DNA from: Hyphomicrobiales bacterium
GTDB taxonomy: Bacteria > Pseudomonadota > Alphaproteobacteria > Rhizobiales > Xanthobacteraceae
Reading direction: 5' to 3'
Assembly: GCA_017305665.1 (NCBI GenBank)
Contig: JAFKKH010000031.1
Coordinates: 1-64,000, forward strand
Length of the DNA: 64,000 nucleotides
Position 1 is the first letter of the stretch, and each line of letters opens with the position of its first letter. Shown in pieces: positions 18,886 to 27,023 of the stretch. The notes under the pieces were generated by a model. That model made no database searches, was not told the DNA's origin, and saw only the letters and a program-made list of their open reading frames with translations. Made by a program: the position numbers and the translations under genes.

Positions 18886-20451
18886 ATGAACGTGACACAG
18901 GGCCTGCGCAGGGTACTGCAAGTCAATCCTCTTGGCCTTGGGACCGTCGATGGCGACCGCCGCCGCACCTGGCACGCAGTCGGCGACCGCGTCGCGCGTC
19001 TTGCCGGCGCACTCCAAAAGCTCGGCATTCGGCGCGGCGATCGGGTCGCGGTGCTGATGCTCAACTCCGACCGCTATCTCGAGCTCTACCTCGGCATCGC
19101 CTGGGCAGGCGCCGTAATCGTGCCGACCAACATCCGCTGGAGCCATGCCGAGATCGAGGATTCCTTGCGCGACTGCCGCGCGGCGATGCTCGTGGTCGAC
19201 AAGGCCTTCGCGGTAATGGGTGAAGTTTTGGCGAAAGCCGTTGGCCTGCAACTGGTCTATGCCGACGATGATGCCGCGCCTTCCGGCGCCCTGCATTACG
19301 ACACCTTGATCGAACAGACCGATCCCATTCCTGATGCGATGGCCGACCGCGAAGACCTCACCGGCATCTTCTATACCGGCGGCACCACCGGCCGCTCCAA
19401 GGGAGTGATGCTGAGTCACGCCAATCTCGTCAGCAATGCGCTGCACATGCTGGCCGAAGGCCTGCTGCCCGAGGGTTCGGTCTATCTCAACGCGGCGCCG
19501 ATGTTCCACCTCGCCAACGGCGCCGGCATGTTCTGTTCGCTGATCGTCGGCGGCACCAACGTCGTGATCCGCTCCTTCACGCCCGAAGGTGTGATGAACG
19601 CGATCGCGCGCAACAAGGTGACGGTGACATTGCTGGTGCCGACCATGATCCAGATGTTCGTCGATCATCCCGGCATTGCCGACGCCGACATGTCCTCGCT
19701 CAAGCGCATCATGTACGGCGCTTCGCCGATCAGCGAGGCGCTGCTCAATCGGGCCATGACGGCGCTGCCCGACACCGAATTCAATCAGCTCTATGGCATG
19801 ACCGAGCTGGCGCCGTGCGCGACGCATCTGACTTGGGACCAGCACGTCAGCGAGGATGCGAAAAGGAAGAACAGGCAGCGCGCCTGCGGCCGCGCAACGG
19901 TCGGGTGCGAGGTCCGCATCGTCGATGCCGATCACAAGCCGGTACCATCAGGCACCGTCGGTGAGGTCGCGGTGCGCGGTCAGAACGTCATGATGGGTTA
20001 CTGGGAGCGGCCCGAGGAAACCGCGAAGGCCGTGATCGACGGCTGGATGCACACCGGTGACGGCGGCTACATGGACGAGGAAGGCTACGTCTATCTGGTC
20101 GACCGGGTGAAGGACATGATCATTTCCGGCGGCGAGAACGTCTATTCCATGGAAGTCGAAAACGTCATCAGCCAGCATCCGGCGGTGTCGCAGTGCGCGG
20201 TGATCGGCGTTCCCAGCGAGCAATGGGGCGAGACCGTCCACGCCTTCGTGATTCCGACACCGGGTGCAAAGGTCAACGGCGCCGAGATCATCGCCTTCTG
20301 CAAGGAGAAGATCGCGCACTACAAATGCCCACGCAGTGTCGAGATCCGCAGTGAGCCGTTTCCGCTATCGGGCGCCGGCAAGGTGCTGAAGCGCGAGTTG
20401 CGGCGACAATATGCCGAAGCGGCTGCGCCTGCAGCTGCCAAGGCGGGATAA
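18886..20451 (+). CDS. Acyl-CoA synthetase (AMP-forming)
   Basis: 521 residues from ATG 18886 with GAGGGAG eight bases upstream; the frame is open much further (18538) but without homology. Adenylate-forming signature: YTGGTTGRSKGVM (P-loop), then MYGASPIS, YGMTEL, and the hinge TGDGGYMDEEGYVYLVDRVKD. A C-terminal AMP-binding lysine lies in GAGKVLKREL. The enzyme activates a carboxylic acid to its CoA thioester, using ATP. It precedes the acyl-CoA oxidation genes found between 22 and 30 kb, although these are on the other strand, so it may feed that route. Chain-length specificity cannot be told. Confidence 0.93.
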   Translation: MNVTQGLRRVLQVNPLGLGTVDGDRRRTWHAVGDRVARLAGALQKLGIRRGDRVAVLMLNSDRYLELYLGIAWAGAVIVPTNIRWSHAEIEDSLRDCRAAMLVVDKAFAVMGEVLAKAVGLQLVYADDDAAPSGALHYDTLIEQTDPIPDAMADREDLTGIFYTGGTTGRSKGVMLSHANLVSNALHMLAEGLLPEGSVYLNAAPMFHLANGAGMFCSLIVGGTNVVIRSFTPEGVMNAIARNKVTVTLLVPTMIQMFVDHPGIADADMSSLKRIMYGASPISEALLNRAMTALPDTEFNQLYGMTELAPCATHLTWDQHVSEDAKRKNRQRACGRATVGCEVRIVDADHKPVPSGTVGEVAVRGQNVMMGYWERPEETAKAVIDGWMHTGDGGYMDEEGYVYLVDRVKDMIISGGENVYSMEVENVISQHPAVSQCAVIGVPSEQWGETVHAFVIPTPGAKVNGAEIIAFCKEKIAHYKCPRSVEIRSEPFPLSGAGKVLKRELRRQYAEAAAPAAAKAG

Positions 20452-20471
20452 CCCTTTTTCGATTCAGATAT

Positions 20472-21392
20472 TCATGCAGCAAGCCAGTCGGCGGTCGCGG
20501 CGAACAGCCCATCGCGGCCCCGTTCCAGATGCATCAGGTGGGTCGCGGCGGGGATGACGACGTTAGCCTTTTCCTGCGCGCCAAGCCGGCTCATCAGCCA
20601 GGCGGCGTCGGGATTCTGGCAAAGATTGTCCCACGCGCCGCGCACGACCAGCGTCGGTGCACTCACGCGGTTGGGGTCGTAGGCCAGTTGACCCGACAGC
20701 GCGGCGATGTTGTCGGCCAGTGGCCCATTCGGAACTTTGACGGCATGTGGTGAGCGCGTGCTCGCCTCGGCGTCGGTTGCGAGCCACGCCGGCCCCCACA
20801 GCGCGAGGTCAGGCTCGATCAGCACCGGCGGGTGATCCGGCGGCACGTCTTCGACAAAGCGCGCCAGCTGCTCTGCAACGGAAAGATGCCGCCATGCACC
20901 GATCGCGTCGGGCTTCGGCAGTCCAACCATCGAGCGCTGCACGATCGGACCGAACATCACGAGACGTGCAACGGATTCTGGAAAGGCCGCAGCATATGCG
21001 CCTGCGGCCATCGTGCCCCACGAATGCGCCACGAGATGAACGCGCTCGCCGCCGGTCTCGCGACGAATATGCTCTACCACGGCGGCGATCTGCGGGACCG
21101 CATCCGGCGTCCGCCCAAGCGGCTTGTTACCGGCGGCGGGTTCACTCATCTGGCGATAGGGTGGCGATCCGCCAAAGCCGACGAAGTCGAATCCCCAGAC
21201 ATCGAATCCCTGTGCATGGAGGTGGTCCGCCCACGAGCGTCCCTCGAAGCGGTAGCCGATCGACAGCGCCGACGGAAACGTCGCGCCGTGGATATACAGC
21301 ACCGGATCCCCTGCTCCGACCCAGCGCCGAACCAACAGCACATCGGCGCCATCGATGCCGTTCAGCTTCAGATCGATCGTGCTCGAGTTCAT
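20472..21392 (-). CDS. Alpha/beta hydrolase
   Basis: 306 residues from ATG 21392 (MNSSTIDLKL); the open frame upstream to 21629 lacks homology. The fold markers are PVLYIHGATFPS (oxyanion region), DFVGFGGS, and the nucleophile elbow VAHSWGTMAAG with Ser124. A likely acid is in RGAWDNLC and the His is in AATHLMHLE. Family members hydrolyse esters, amides or C-C bonds; the substrate is unknown. Its position between the acyl-CoA ligase and the NUDIX gene suggests, but does not show, a link with CoA-ester metabolism. Confidence 0.88.
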   Translation of the reverse strand: MNSSTIDLKLNGIDGADVLLVRRWVGAGDPVLYIHGATFPSALSIGYRFEGRSWADHLHAQGFDVWGFDFVGFGGSPPYRQMSEPAAGNKPLGRTPDAVPQIAAVVEHIRRETGGERVHLVAHSWGTMAAGAYAAAFPESVARLVMFGPIVQRSMVGLPKPDAIGAWRHLSVAEQLARFVEDVPPDHPPVLIEPDLALWGPAWLATDAEASTRSPHAVKVPNGPLADNIAALSGQLAYDPNRVSAPTLVVRGAWDNLCQNPDAAWLMSRLGAQEKANVVIPAATHLMHLERGRDGLFAATADWLAA

Positions 21393-21555
21393 CGTGTATC
21401 GTCCCGGCGGTTGCGCATTGCGCCGGAACGTAGTCCATCCTTCGCGCCGATGCTTCGTCACGCGTCGAACTATGCTTGGACTCGCTGTCTGCGGGAAATT
21501 CAGACTACGACGAAGATGATCAGGACGATCGTGCCGCGAACAATTCAGCCGACGG

Positions 21556-22350
21556 CTAGCTCGCCACCTCGAACTCTTCGCCGTCGTAATCCGCCTCGCG
21601 CGGAATCCGAAGGCGGCGCCTGTCTCCAAGCTTCGTCACTTCGGGCAGGACGGTGACGATGGTTCGGGCGCGAGCATCATCGAGCGCCGCGGCGACGCTC
21701 GATTGCTTGCCAAGGCGAATGAGGTTGCGCGTGGTCGGAAACGGCAACTTGAAGCGGCCGCTCACGCTCCCGTCAAGCGCCTCCTGCGGCGGCAGCCAGA
21801 TCGAATCCGTCGACTCCTTGCCGTCATGCCGGCCAAGCTGCTCCGGCGGCGCCGCGGCCAGGAAGAACCAGGTGTCGAACCGCTTCGGCGCGACCACCGG
21901 TGTGATCCAGTGCGCGTAAGGCACGAGCTGGTCGAGCGCGAGCACCAGTTCGTTGCGGCCGAGGATCTCGGCGAACGACACCTTGCCTTCGCACAGCGCC
22001 ACGCGATGTTCGGCTTCGACCTCGGCTGCGCGCGACGCGGAAATCAGATCATCCGATCCGCGCGGACGTGCCAGCAGAATGCCGCTCTCCTCGAAGGTCT
22101 CGCGCAGCGCGGCCACGCGAAAATCCAGCATGGTCGCGTCGTCGCCGGAGGCCGTATGCAGATCAGGCCGCTCGGCAATATCCCGGTCGCCGGGATCGAC
22201 GCTGCCGCCCGGAAACACCAATGCGCCGGACTGGAATTCAATCTGGATGTGGCGAACCATCATGAAGGTTTCGACGGCGCTACGCGCGGGCGCATCCCGC
22301 AGCAATAGGACGGTCGAGGCCGGCCGCGCCGGAGCCGCTTCTTTCGTCAT
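21556..22350 (-). CDS. NUDIX hydrolase
   Basis: 264 residues from ATG 22350 (MTKEAAPARP). The Nudix box is split by an insertion: FPGGSVDPGD then, about 30 residues later, AALRETFEESGILLA, the REUxEExGU helix with metal-binding glutamates. This layout resembles the NUDT19/NUDT8-like group, some of which hydrolyse CoA or acyl-CoA to release phosphopantetheine. The start is only four bases after the stop of the DHDPS-like gene, so the two are probably co-translated. A role in CoA turnover would suit the neighbouring acyl-CoA genes, but this is inference. Confidence 0.88.
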   Translation of the reverse strand: MTKEAAPARPASTVLLLRDAPARSAVETFMMVRHIQIEFQSGALVFPGGSVDPGDRDIAERPDLHTASGDDATMLDFRVAALRETFEESGILLARPRGSDDLISASRAAEVEAEHRVALCEGKVSFAEILGRNELVLALDQLVPYAHWITPVVAPKRFDTWFFLAAAPPEQLGRHDGKESTDSIWLPPQEALDGSVSGRFKLPFPTTRNLIRLGKQSSVAAALDDARARTIVTVLPEVTKLGDRRRLRIPREADYDGEEFEVAS

Positions 22351-22354
22351 CCGC

Positions 22355-23311
22355 TCAGCCCGCCGCGCTGGACTGCGGCTGGAATCTCGCGCGCTTGTCG
22401 ACACGTGCCACGCGGGACAGCAGATAATCCACTTCGGCCTTGGCGGTCGCGGTGATGCCGGCGCCGGGCTTGCGCTGCGCACTGGACGCAATAACGCCGC
22501 GCTTGTGCAGCACATATTTACGGACCGCGAGGCCGGCACCCGGCTGCTGCTCGTAGCGGATCAGCGGCAGGTGAGCGTCGAACAAGTCGTGAGCAGCATC
22601 GCGCTTTCCCGCCTTCGACAGTTTGACCACATCGATCAGCAATTCCGGGAAGGCGTAACCGGTCATCGCACCGTCGGCGCCGCGCTCCATCTCGAAATCG
22701 AGGAAGGTGCCGCCGTTGCCGCACAGGATCGACATCGGCCGCAGCGAGCCTTCTTTCTGGAAATTGCGCAGCGCTGAAATCTTCTCAAGCCCCGGCCAGT
22801 CCTCGTGCTTGAGCATGACGCAGGACTTGCTGTCCATGACGATCTTGCGGATCACGGCGGGGGTGAACACCACCGACAGGGTCAGCGGATAATCCTGTAG
22901 CACCCACGGAATATCGTCGCCGATCGCCTCTTCGGCCTGCTTGAAATAGTTGACGATCTGGTCGTCGGTGCGCAGCGACGGCGGCGGCGCGATCATGACA
23001 CCGGCCGCGCCTGCGTCCATCGACGCCCGCGCCAATGCGCGCATGGTCGCAAAGCCGGGTGCCGAGACACCAACAACGGTCTGCATGGTTTTGGCGCGCT
23101 TGATGAAGTGGGTCGCGACCTGCAGCGCCTCGGCGGCGTCCATCTTCGGCGCTTCGCCCAAAATGCCGAGCACCGTCACGCCCTCGCAACCGACTTCGGC
23201 ATAGAAATCGGTCAGGCGATCGATGGATTTCCCGTCGATCCGTCCGTCGTCATGGAACGGGGTCGGGGCGATCGCGAACGTGCCGGATGCCTGCGGGGTG
23301 AGTTTTGTCAT
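22355..23311 (-). CDS. DHDPS/N-acetylneuraminate-lyase family aldolase
   Basis: 318 residues, a class I aldolase barrel. Schiff-base lysine K168 is in VMLKHED and the conserved Tyr141 in LQDYPLT. The usual GTTGE phosphate/carboxylate motif reads GILGE (residues 49-53), so the paired threonines needed by true dihydrodipicolinate synthase are missing. The C-terminus is also extended. It therefore probably acts on another 2-oxo acid or aldehyde and not in lysine synthesis. It is followed at once by the NUDIX gene and preceded by the SDR, with a palindromic repeat in the gap. Confidence 0.88.
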   Translation of the reverse strand: MTKLTPQASGTFAIAPTPFHDDGRIDGKSIDRLTDFYAEVGCEGVTVLGILGEAPKMDAAEALQVATHFIKRAKTMQTVVGVSAPGFATMRALARASMDAGAAGVMIAPPPSLRTDDQIVNYFKQAEEAIGDDIPWVLQDYPLTLSVVFTPAVIRKIVMDSKSCVMLKHEDWPGLEKISALRNFQKEGSLRPMSILCGNGGTFLDFEMERGADGAMTGYAFPELLIDVVKLSKAGKRDAAHDLFDAHLPLIRYEQQPGAGLAVRKYVLHKRGVIASSAQRKPGAGITATAKAEVDYLLSRVARVDKRARFQPQSSAAG

Positions 23312-23334
23312 CGTAGCCTCTCAAATTTGGGTGC

Positions 23335-23427
23335 GTCATTCCGGGGCAGCCCGCAGGGCTGAACCCGGAATCCAGAAATTGGTATGAGATTCCGGGTTCG
23401 CTTGTTTCACGCGCGCCCCGGAATGAC
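23335..23427. repeat. BIME-like palindromic repeat (copy B)
   Basis: Outer GTCATTCCGGGGC at the left faces GCCCCGGAATGAC at the right; inner AACCCGGAATCC faces GATTCCGGGTT. Each half is a hairpin (ATTCCGGG/CCCGGAAT), and the halves are inverted copies of each other. It sits in the gap between the SDR and DHDPS-like genes. Confidence 0.8.
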
Positions 23428-23434
23428 CGTGTTA

Positions 23435-24313
23435 TCAAAACCTCCGCGCGCCCTTCTTGATATCCTCTTCGGAGAAGAAGATGTCCTTGGCGTGCGAGAC
23501 GATGTCCTGCGCCTTCCAGCCGGTGAACGGCGGTTTCCAGCCGTCCATTTCCATCATCCGCATTTCGCGGACGCCACGGGGGCCGGAGACACCGAGCACC
23601 TTGCCGGTCTGGTCGCCCGACAGGTCCGAGACCATGTATAGCACGGCCGGAGCGATCCCGTCCGGTCCGAGTGCCGCACCGGGATTTTCCTTGTAGCGCG
23701 GCAGATCGGCGGTCATGCGGGTCAGCGCGCCCGGCGCCAGCGTCCAGATGCGAATGTTGTATTTGCGGCCCTCGATCGCCAGCACATTGGAAAGGCCCCA
23801 GATGCCGCCCTTGGCCGCGCCGTAGTTGGTCTGGCCAAAATTGCCGATCAGGCCCGAGGTCGAGGACGTGTTGACGATGACGCCGCCGCCATTCTCGCGC
23901 ATCCACTTGAAGACCGGCTGGGTGACGCAGAAGGTTCCCTTGAGATGCACCTTGATGACCTTGTCCCAGTTGGCCTCCTTGGCCTTGGCAAAGGTCTCGT
24001 CGAGCAGGATGCCCGCGTTGTTGACGAGAATGTCGGCGCGGCCGAAATTCTTGATGGCGTCGTCGAACACCGCCTGCCCGCCCGCTATGGTCGAGATATC
24101 GGCGCCATTGGCAACCGCCTTGCCGCCCTCGGCCTTGATGGCGTCCACCACCTTCTGCGCCATGGACTTGTCGGAACCGGAACCGTCACGCGGACCGCCG
24201 AGATCGTTGACGACGACAGATGCGCCCTCGCGCGCGAACAGCTTTGCGTAGGCTTCGCCGAGCCCGCCGCCCGCGCCGGTGATGATCGCAACCTTGCCGT
24301 CAAGCAGTCCCAT
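23435..24313 (-). CDS. MFE-2-type short-chain dehydrogenase
   Basis: 292 residues. Rossmann motif TGAGGGLG (13-20), NNAG (98-101), then the catalytic Ser region NTSSTSG and Tyr164-x3-Lys168 in NYGAAKGG. The sequence VVVNDLGGPRDGSG after the first alpha helix is characteristic of (3R)-hydroxyacyl-CoA dehydrogenases of the peroxisomal MFE-2/HSD17B4 group. About 40 residues at the C-terminus follow the core. Reaction expected: NAD-dependent oxidation of a (3R)-hydroxyacyl-CoA. The next gene upstream encodes the matching hydratase, so the pair looks like a split MFE-2. Confidence 0.9.
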   Translation of the reverse strand: MGLLDGKVAIITGAGGGLGEAYAKLFAREGASVVVNDLGGPRDGSGSDKSMAQKVVDAIKAEGGKAVANGADISTIAGGQAVFDDAIKNFGRADILVNNAGILLDETFAKAKEANWDKVIKVHLKGTFCVTQPVFKWMRENGGGVIVNTSSTSGLIGNFGQTNYGAAKGGIWGLSNVLAIEGRKYNIRIWTLAPGALTRMTADLPRYKENPGAALGPDGIAPAVLYMVSDLSGDQTGKVLGVSGPRGVREMRMMEMDGWKPPFTGWKAQDIVSHAKDIFFSEEDIKKGARRF

Positions 24314-24340
24314 GATGAATATCCTTCCTGTTCTTAGATC

Positions 24341-24442
24341 GTCATTCCGGGGCGCGAGCTCTTGCGAGCGAGCCCGGAATCCATAACCACCACCGGGAGT
24401 ATGGATTCCGGGCCTGCGCCAAACGGCGCATCCCGGAATGAC
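24341..24442. repeat. BIME-like palindromic repeat (copy C)
   Basis: Best-preserved copy. The left hairpin starts GTCATTCCGGGGCGCG and closes with GAGCCCGGAATCCATA. The right hairpin TATGGATTCCGGGC closes with CATCCCGGAATGAC and has an inner TGCGCC/GGCGCA stem. It lies between the MaoC and SDR genes inside the gene run. Confidence 0.85.
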
Positions 24443-24461
24443 GGCCTCGTGGATTGCTGTT

Positions 24462-25322
24462 CTACCCCAGCACCGTCTTGCCGTTTTTGATCACCGTGAC
24501 ATCGCGCGATTTCACCTTCGCCTCGAACGAGATCACGTTGCCATCCTTCCAGAGGTCCATAGTCACGGTCTCACCGGGATAGACCGGCGAGGAGAACCGC
24601 GCGACATGCTGCCTGAACGCCTTGGCGTCATAGTCGGCATAGGTCTGCAGCACACCGCGGCAGGTGATGCCGTAGGTGCACATGCCGTGCAGGATCGGTC
24701 GCGGAAATTTTGCGCGCTGTGCGAATTCGGGATCGCTGTGCAGCGGATTGCGGTCGCCGCACAGGCGATAGATCAGCGCCTGATCCGACCGCGTCGAGAT
24801 GTCCACCGAGCGATCCGGCGCGCGCTTCGGCACGGTGTGCGGCTCGGGCTGTCCCTCTGACGGGCCACCGATGCCGCCATCGCCACGCGCGAACCGCGAG
24901 GCCACCAGCGTCGCAAGCTTGTCGCCCTTCTGGTCCTTCAACACGGTCTGGTGCCGGACCACGAGGCCCTTGTCCTTGCCCTTGTCGAATACGCCGAGCA
25001 CGCTGGAGTCCGCGGTGATATTGGCGGCCACCGGCAGCGGTTTGTGAAAGGTGATGTCGCGCTCACCATCGACGACCAGCAGGCGGTTGAGTTTCATGTC
25101 GCCCGGCCCCGAACCCCAGGCCGCGACCGATGCGAAGGTCGGCACCACCTTGAGATCGCGCAGCGTGTAGGTCGCCTCGTTGACGAAGGCCAGTTCCTTC
25201 TCGTCCATGGGATCGGCGCCGAGCCCGATGCCGTAGGCGTAGAGCATCACATCGCGGTCGGTGTAGGCGTATGTCTGGCCGAGGTTCTTCATGGCCATCA
25301 GTTCGTCATAGCGCGCGGACAT
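24462..25322 (-). CDS. MaoC-like (R)-enoyl-CoA hydratase
   Basis: 286 residues, a double hot-dog protein. The N-terminal half has TYAYTDRDVMLYAYGIGLG; the C-terminal half carries the hydratase 2 motif YRLCGDRNPLHSDPEFA with catalytic Asp and His, followed by HGMCTYG. It should hydrate trans-2-enoyl-CoA to the (3R)-hydroxyacyl-CoA, the substrate of the SDR encoded next. The start is supported by GGAGGAAG upstream. A stable hairpin lies in the 61-base gap to the preceding DUF35 gene. Confidence 0.92.
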   Translation of the reverse strand: MSARYDELMAMKNLGQTYAYTDRDVMLYAYGIGLGADPMDEKELAFVNEATYTLRDLKVVPTFASVAAWGSGPGDMKLNRLLVVDGERDITFHKPLPVAANITADSSVLGVFDKGKDKGLVVRHQTVLKDQKGDKLATLVASRFARGDGGIGGPSEGQPEPHTVPKRAPDRSVDISTRSDQALIYRLCGDRNPLHSDPEFAQRAKFPRPILHGMCTYGITCRGVLQTYADYDAKAFRQHVARFSSPVYPGETVTMDLWKDGNVISFEAKVKSRDVTVIKNGKTVLG

Positions 25323-25353
25323 CTGGGACTTCCTCCAGTCAATTTCCTCTTCC

Positions 25354-25373
25354 TCTCCCCGTCTGCGGGGAGA
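25354..25373. repeat. Intercistronic hairpin
   Basis: TCTCCCCG and CGGGGAGA form a perfect 8-base stem around loop TCTG. There is no T tract, so it is not a normal intrinsic terminator. It may protect the mRNA between the DUF35 and MaoC genes, or be a small dispersed repeat. Confidence 0.55.
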
Positions 25374-25383
25374 AGCAAAATCG

Positions 25384-25773
25384 CTACACCGGTGTGAAGA
25401 ACGGCAGCGGCGCGCCGTCGGTCGGTTTCCACACCACCTTGACCTTCTGGCCGATCTTCAGCTTGTCCATGTCGCAGTCGACAAAGTTGGTCTGCAGCGC
25501 CGGACCCTCTTTCAGCTTCACATAACCGATGGCGTAAGGCCCTGTGGCAGACTTGCGCATCAGGCTGAAGGTGTAGATCTCACCCTCGCCTGAGCTTTCC
25601 TCCCACACCGTCTTGTCGGAGAAGCAGAACGGACAGATCGAGCGCGGGAAATAATGCGGCTCGCCGCAAGCGGTGCAGCGCTTGATCATGAACTTGCCCT
25701 GCTTAGCGGCGTCCCAGAACGGCTGCGTTTCCGGGTTGCCCTGCGGCGTCGGATACTTCTTGGCTTCGGTCAT
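25384..25773 (-). CDS. DUF35 Zn-ribbon/OB-fold acyl-CoA-associated protein
   Basis: 129 residues from ATG 25773. Zinc ribbon Cys33, Cys36, Cys47 and Cys50 (RCTACGE, SICPFC) followed by an OB fold. Proteins of this family bind SCP2-type thiolases or hydratases and are thought to hold or channel acyl-CoA. It overlaps the thiolase stop by one base (TGATG), which implies translational coupling and fits a thiolase-DUF35 complex. A GTG at 25776 is an alternative start. Confidence 0.9.
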   Translation of the reverse strand: MTEAKKYPTPQGNPETQPFWDAAKQGKFMIKRCTACGEPHYFPRSICPFCFSDKTVWEESSGEGEIYTFSLMRKSATGPYAIGYVKLKEGPALQTNFVDCDMDKLKIGQKVKVVWKPTDGAPLPFFTPV

Positions 25774-26921
25774 CACACGCGCTCCAGAATGGCGGTCGAG
25801 GCGGCATGACGGACGCCCAAAAGTCCGCCGGTGCCATGGGCAATCGCGAGATCGCAGTTCTTCACCTGCACCTTGGGATGCGCCTCGCCGCGCAACTGCC
25901 GCACAGCCTCGATGATCTTGGTCATGCCGCCGCGGTTGACGGGATGGTTGCTGCAGAGACCGCCGCCGTCGGTGTTGAATGGCAGCTTGCCGACGCCGGA
26001 AATCAGGTTGCCGTCGGCGACGAACTTGCCGCCCTTGCCCTTTTCGCAGAATCCGATGTCCTCAAGCTGCATCAGCACCGTGATGGTGAAGCTGTCGTAG
26101 ATCGAGGCGTATTTGATGTCTGAAGGCCGCACGCCTGCTTCTTCAAACGCGCGTGGACCGGACCACACGCCCGCCGAGTATGTGAGATCGAGATCCTTTC
26201 CGCCACGCGGGCCCTTCATTGCCTCGCCGTGACCGATCAGTCGCACCAGCGGCTTCTTCAGGCTCTTGGCAATCTCGGGCGTGGTGACGATCAGCGCACC
26301 ACCGCCATCGGTGACGACGCAGCAATCCATGCGATGCAGCGGATCGGAGATCATCGGCGAGTTGAGAACGTCCTCGACCGTGACGACATCCTTCAGCATC
26401 GCATGCGGATTGTATTGCGCGTGATGGGACGCCGCCACCTTGATCCAGGCGAGTTGCTCGGAGGTGGTGCCGTAATCGTGCATGTGGCGCATCGCGCACA
26501 TGCCGTAGGCGTTATGGGTGGTAGCGCCGTAAGCTGCCTCGAAATCGGCTTCCGCGCCGGCCGCGCGTGGCGGCATCGGGCCGGTGCGCGGTTTGCCCGC
26601 AAGCGTCACCAGCGCGATCGAGCACTTGCCCGCGGCGATCGCTTCCGCCGCATGACCGAGATGAATGATGTAGGAGCAGCCGCCGGTTTCGGTGGAGTCG
26701 ACATGGCGCGGCTTGAGGCCGAGATAGTCGACCATCGGCCACAGCCCGCCCGGCGCATCGCCGGCGCAGAAATAGCCATCCACGTCCTTGCTGGTGAGAC
26801 CTGCGTCTTCCAGCGCGCCCTTGGCGACTTCGGCATGGAGCTGCGCGGTCGATTTGTCCGGCGCATGCCGGGTCGGATGTTCGTAGATGCCGGCGATGTA
26901 CGCCTTGCCTTTGATGGTCAA
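25773..26921 (-). CDS. SCP2-type thiolase
   Basis: 382 residues from TTG 26921, preferred because the family starts at TIKGKAYIAG and GCGGAG lies seven bases upstream; the frame extends to GTG 27008 without homology. Nucleophile Cys82 in TETGGCSYI, and C-terminal SNHPVNRGGM and AHGTGGLLG contain the histidine region. The sequence belongs to the thiolase-like SCP-x group that acts with DUF35 partners. It would cleave 3-oxoacyl-CoA, possibly branched or aromatic, or condense acyl units. The stop is coupled to the DUF35 start. The upstream gene, ending at 27024, is the fused IOR. Confidence 0.9.
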   Translation of the reverse strand: MTIKGKAYIAGIYEHPTRHAPDKSTAQLHAEVAKGALEDAGLTSKDVDGYFCAGDAPGGLWPMVDYLGLKPRHVDSTETGGCSYIIHLGHAAEAIAAGKCSIALVTLAGKPRTGPMPPRAAGAEADFEAAYGATTHNAYGMCAMRHMHDYGTTSEQLAWIKVAASHHAQYNPHAMLKDVVTVEDVLNSPMISDPLHRMDCCVVTDGGGALIVTTPEIAKSLKKPLVRLIGHGEAMKGPRGGKDLDLTYSAGVWSGPRAFEEAGVRPSDIKYASIYDSFTITVLMQLEDIGFCEKGKGGKFVADGNLISGVGKLPFNTDGGGLCSNHPVNRGGMTKIIEAVRQLRGEAHPKVQVKNCDLAIAHGTGGLLGVRHAASTAILERV

Positions 26922-27023
26922 ACCAAGTCTCCGCTGGTGCTTCGTCCCAGCGGTTTTGTGACCCCTCGCGGCGGGCTTGGCAAGCGGGACTCGCTCAGCG
27001 AGCCCCACCCTGAGCGCAACGCC

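Noticed and set aside
25354-25373. Intrinsic terminator between DUF35 and MaoC genes
   Set aside because: A stable stem but no T tract on either strand; the genes look co-transcribed.
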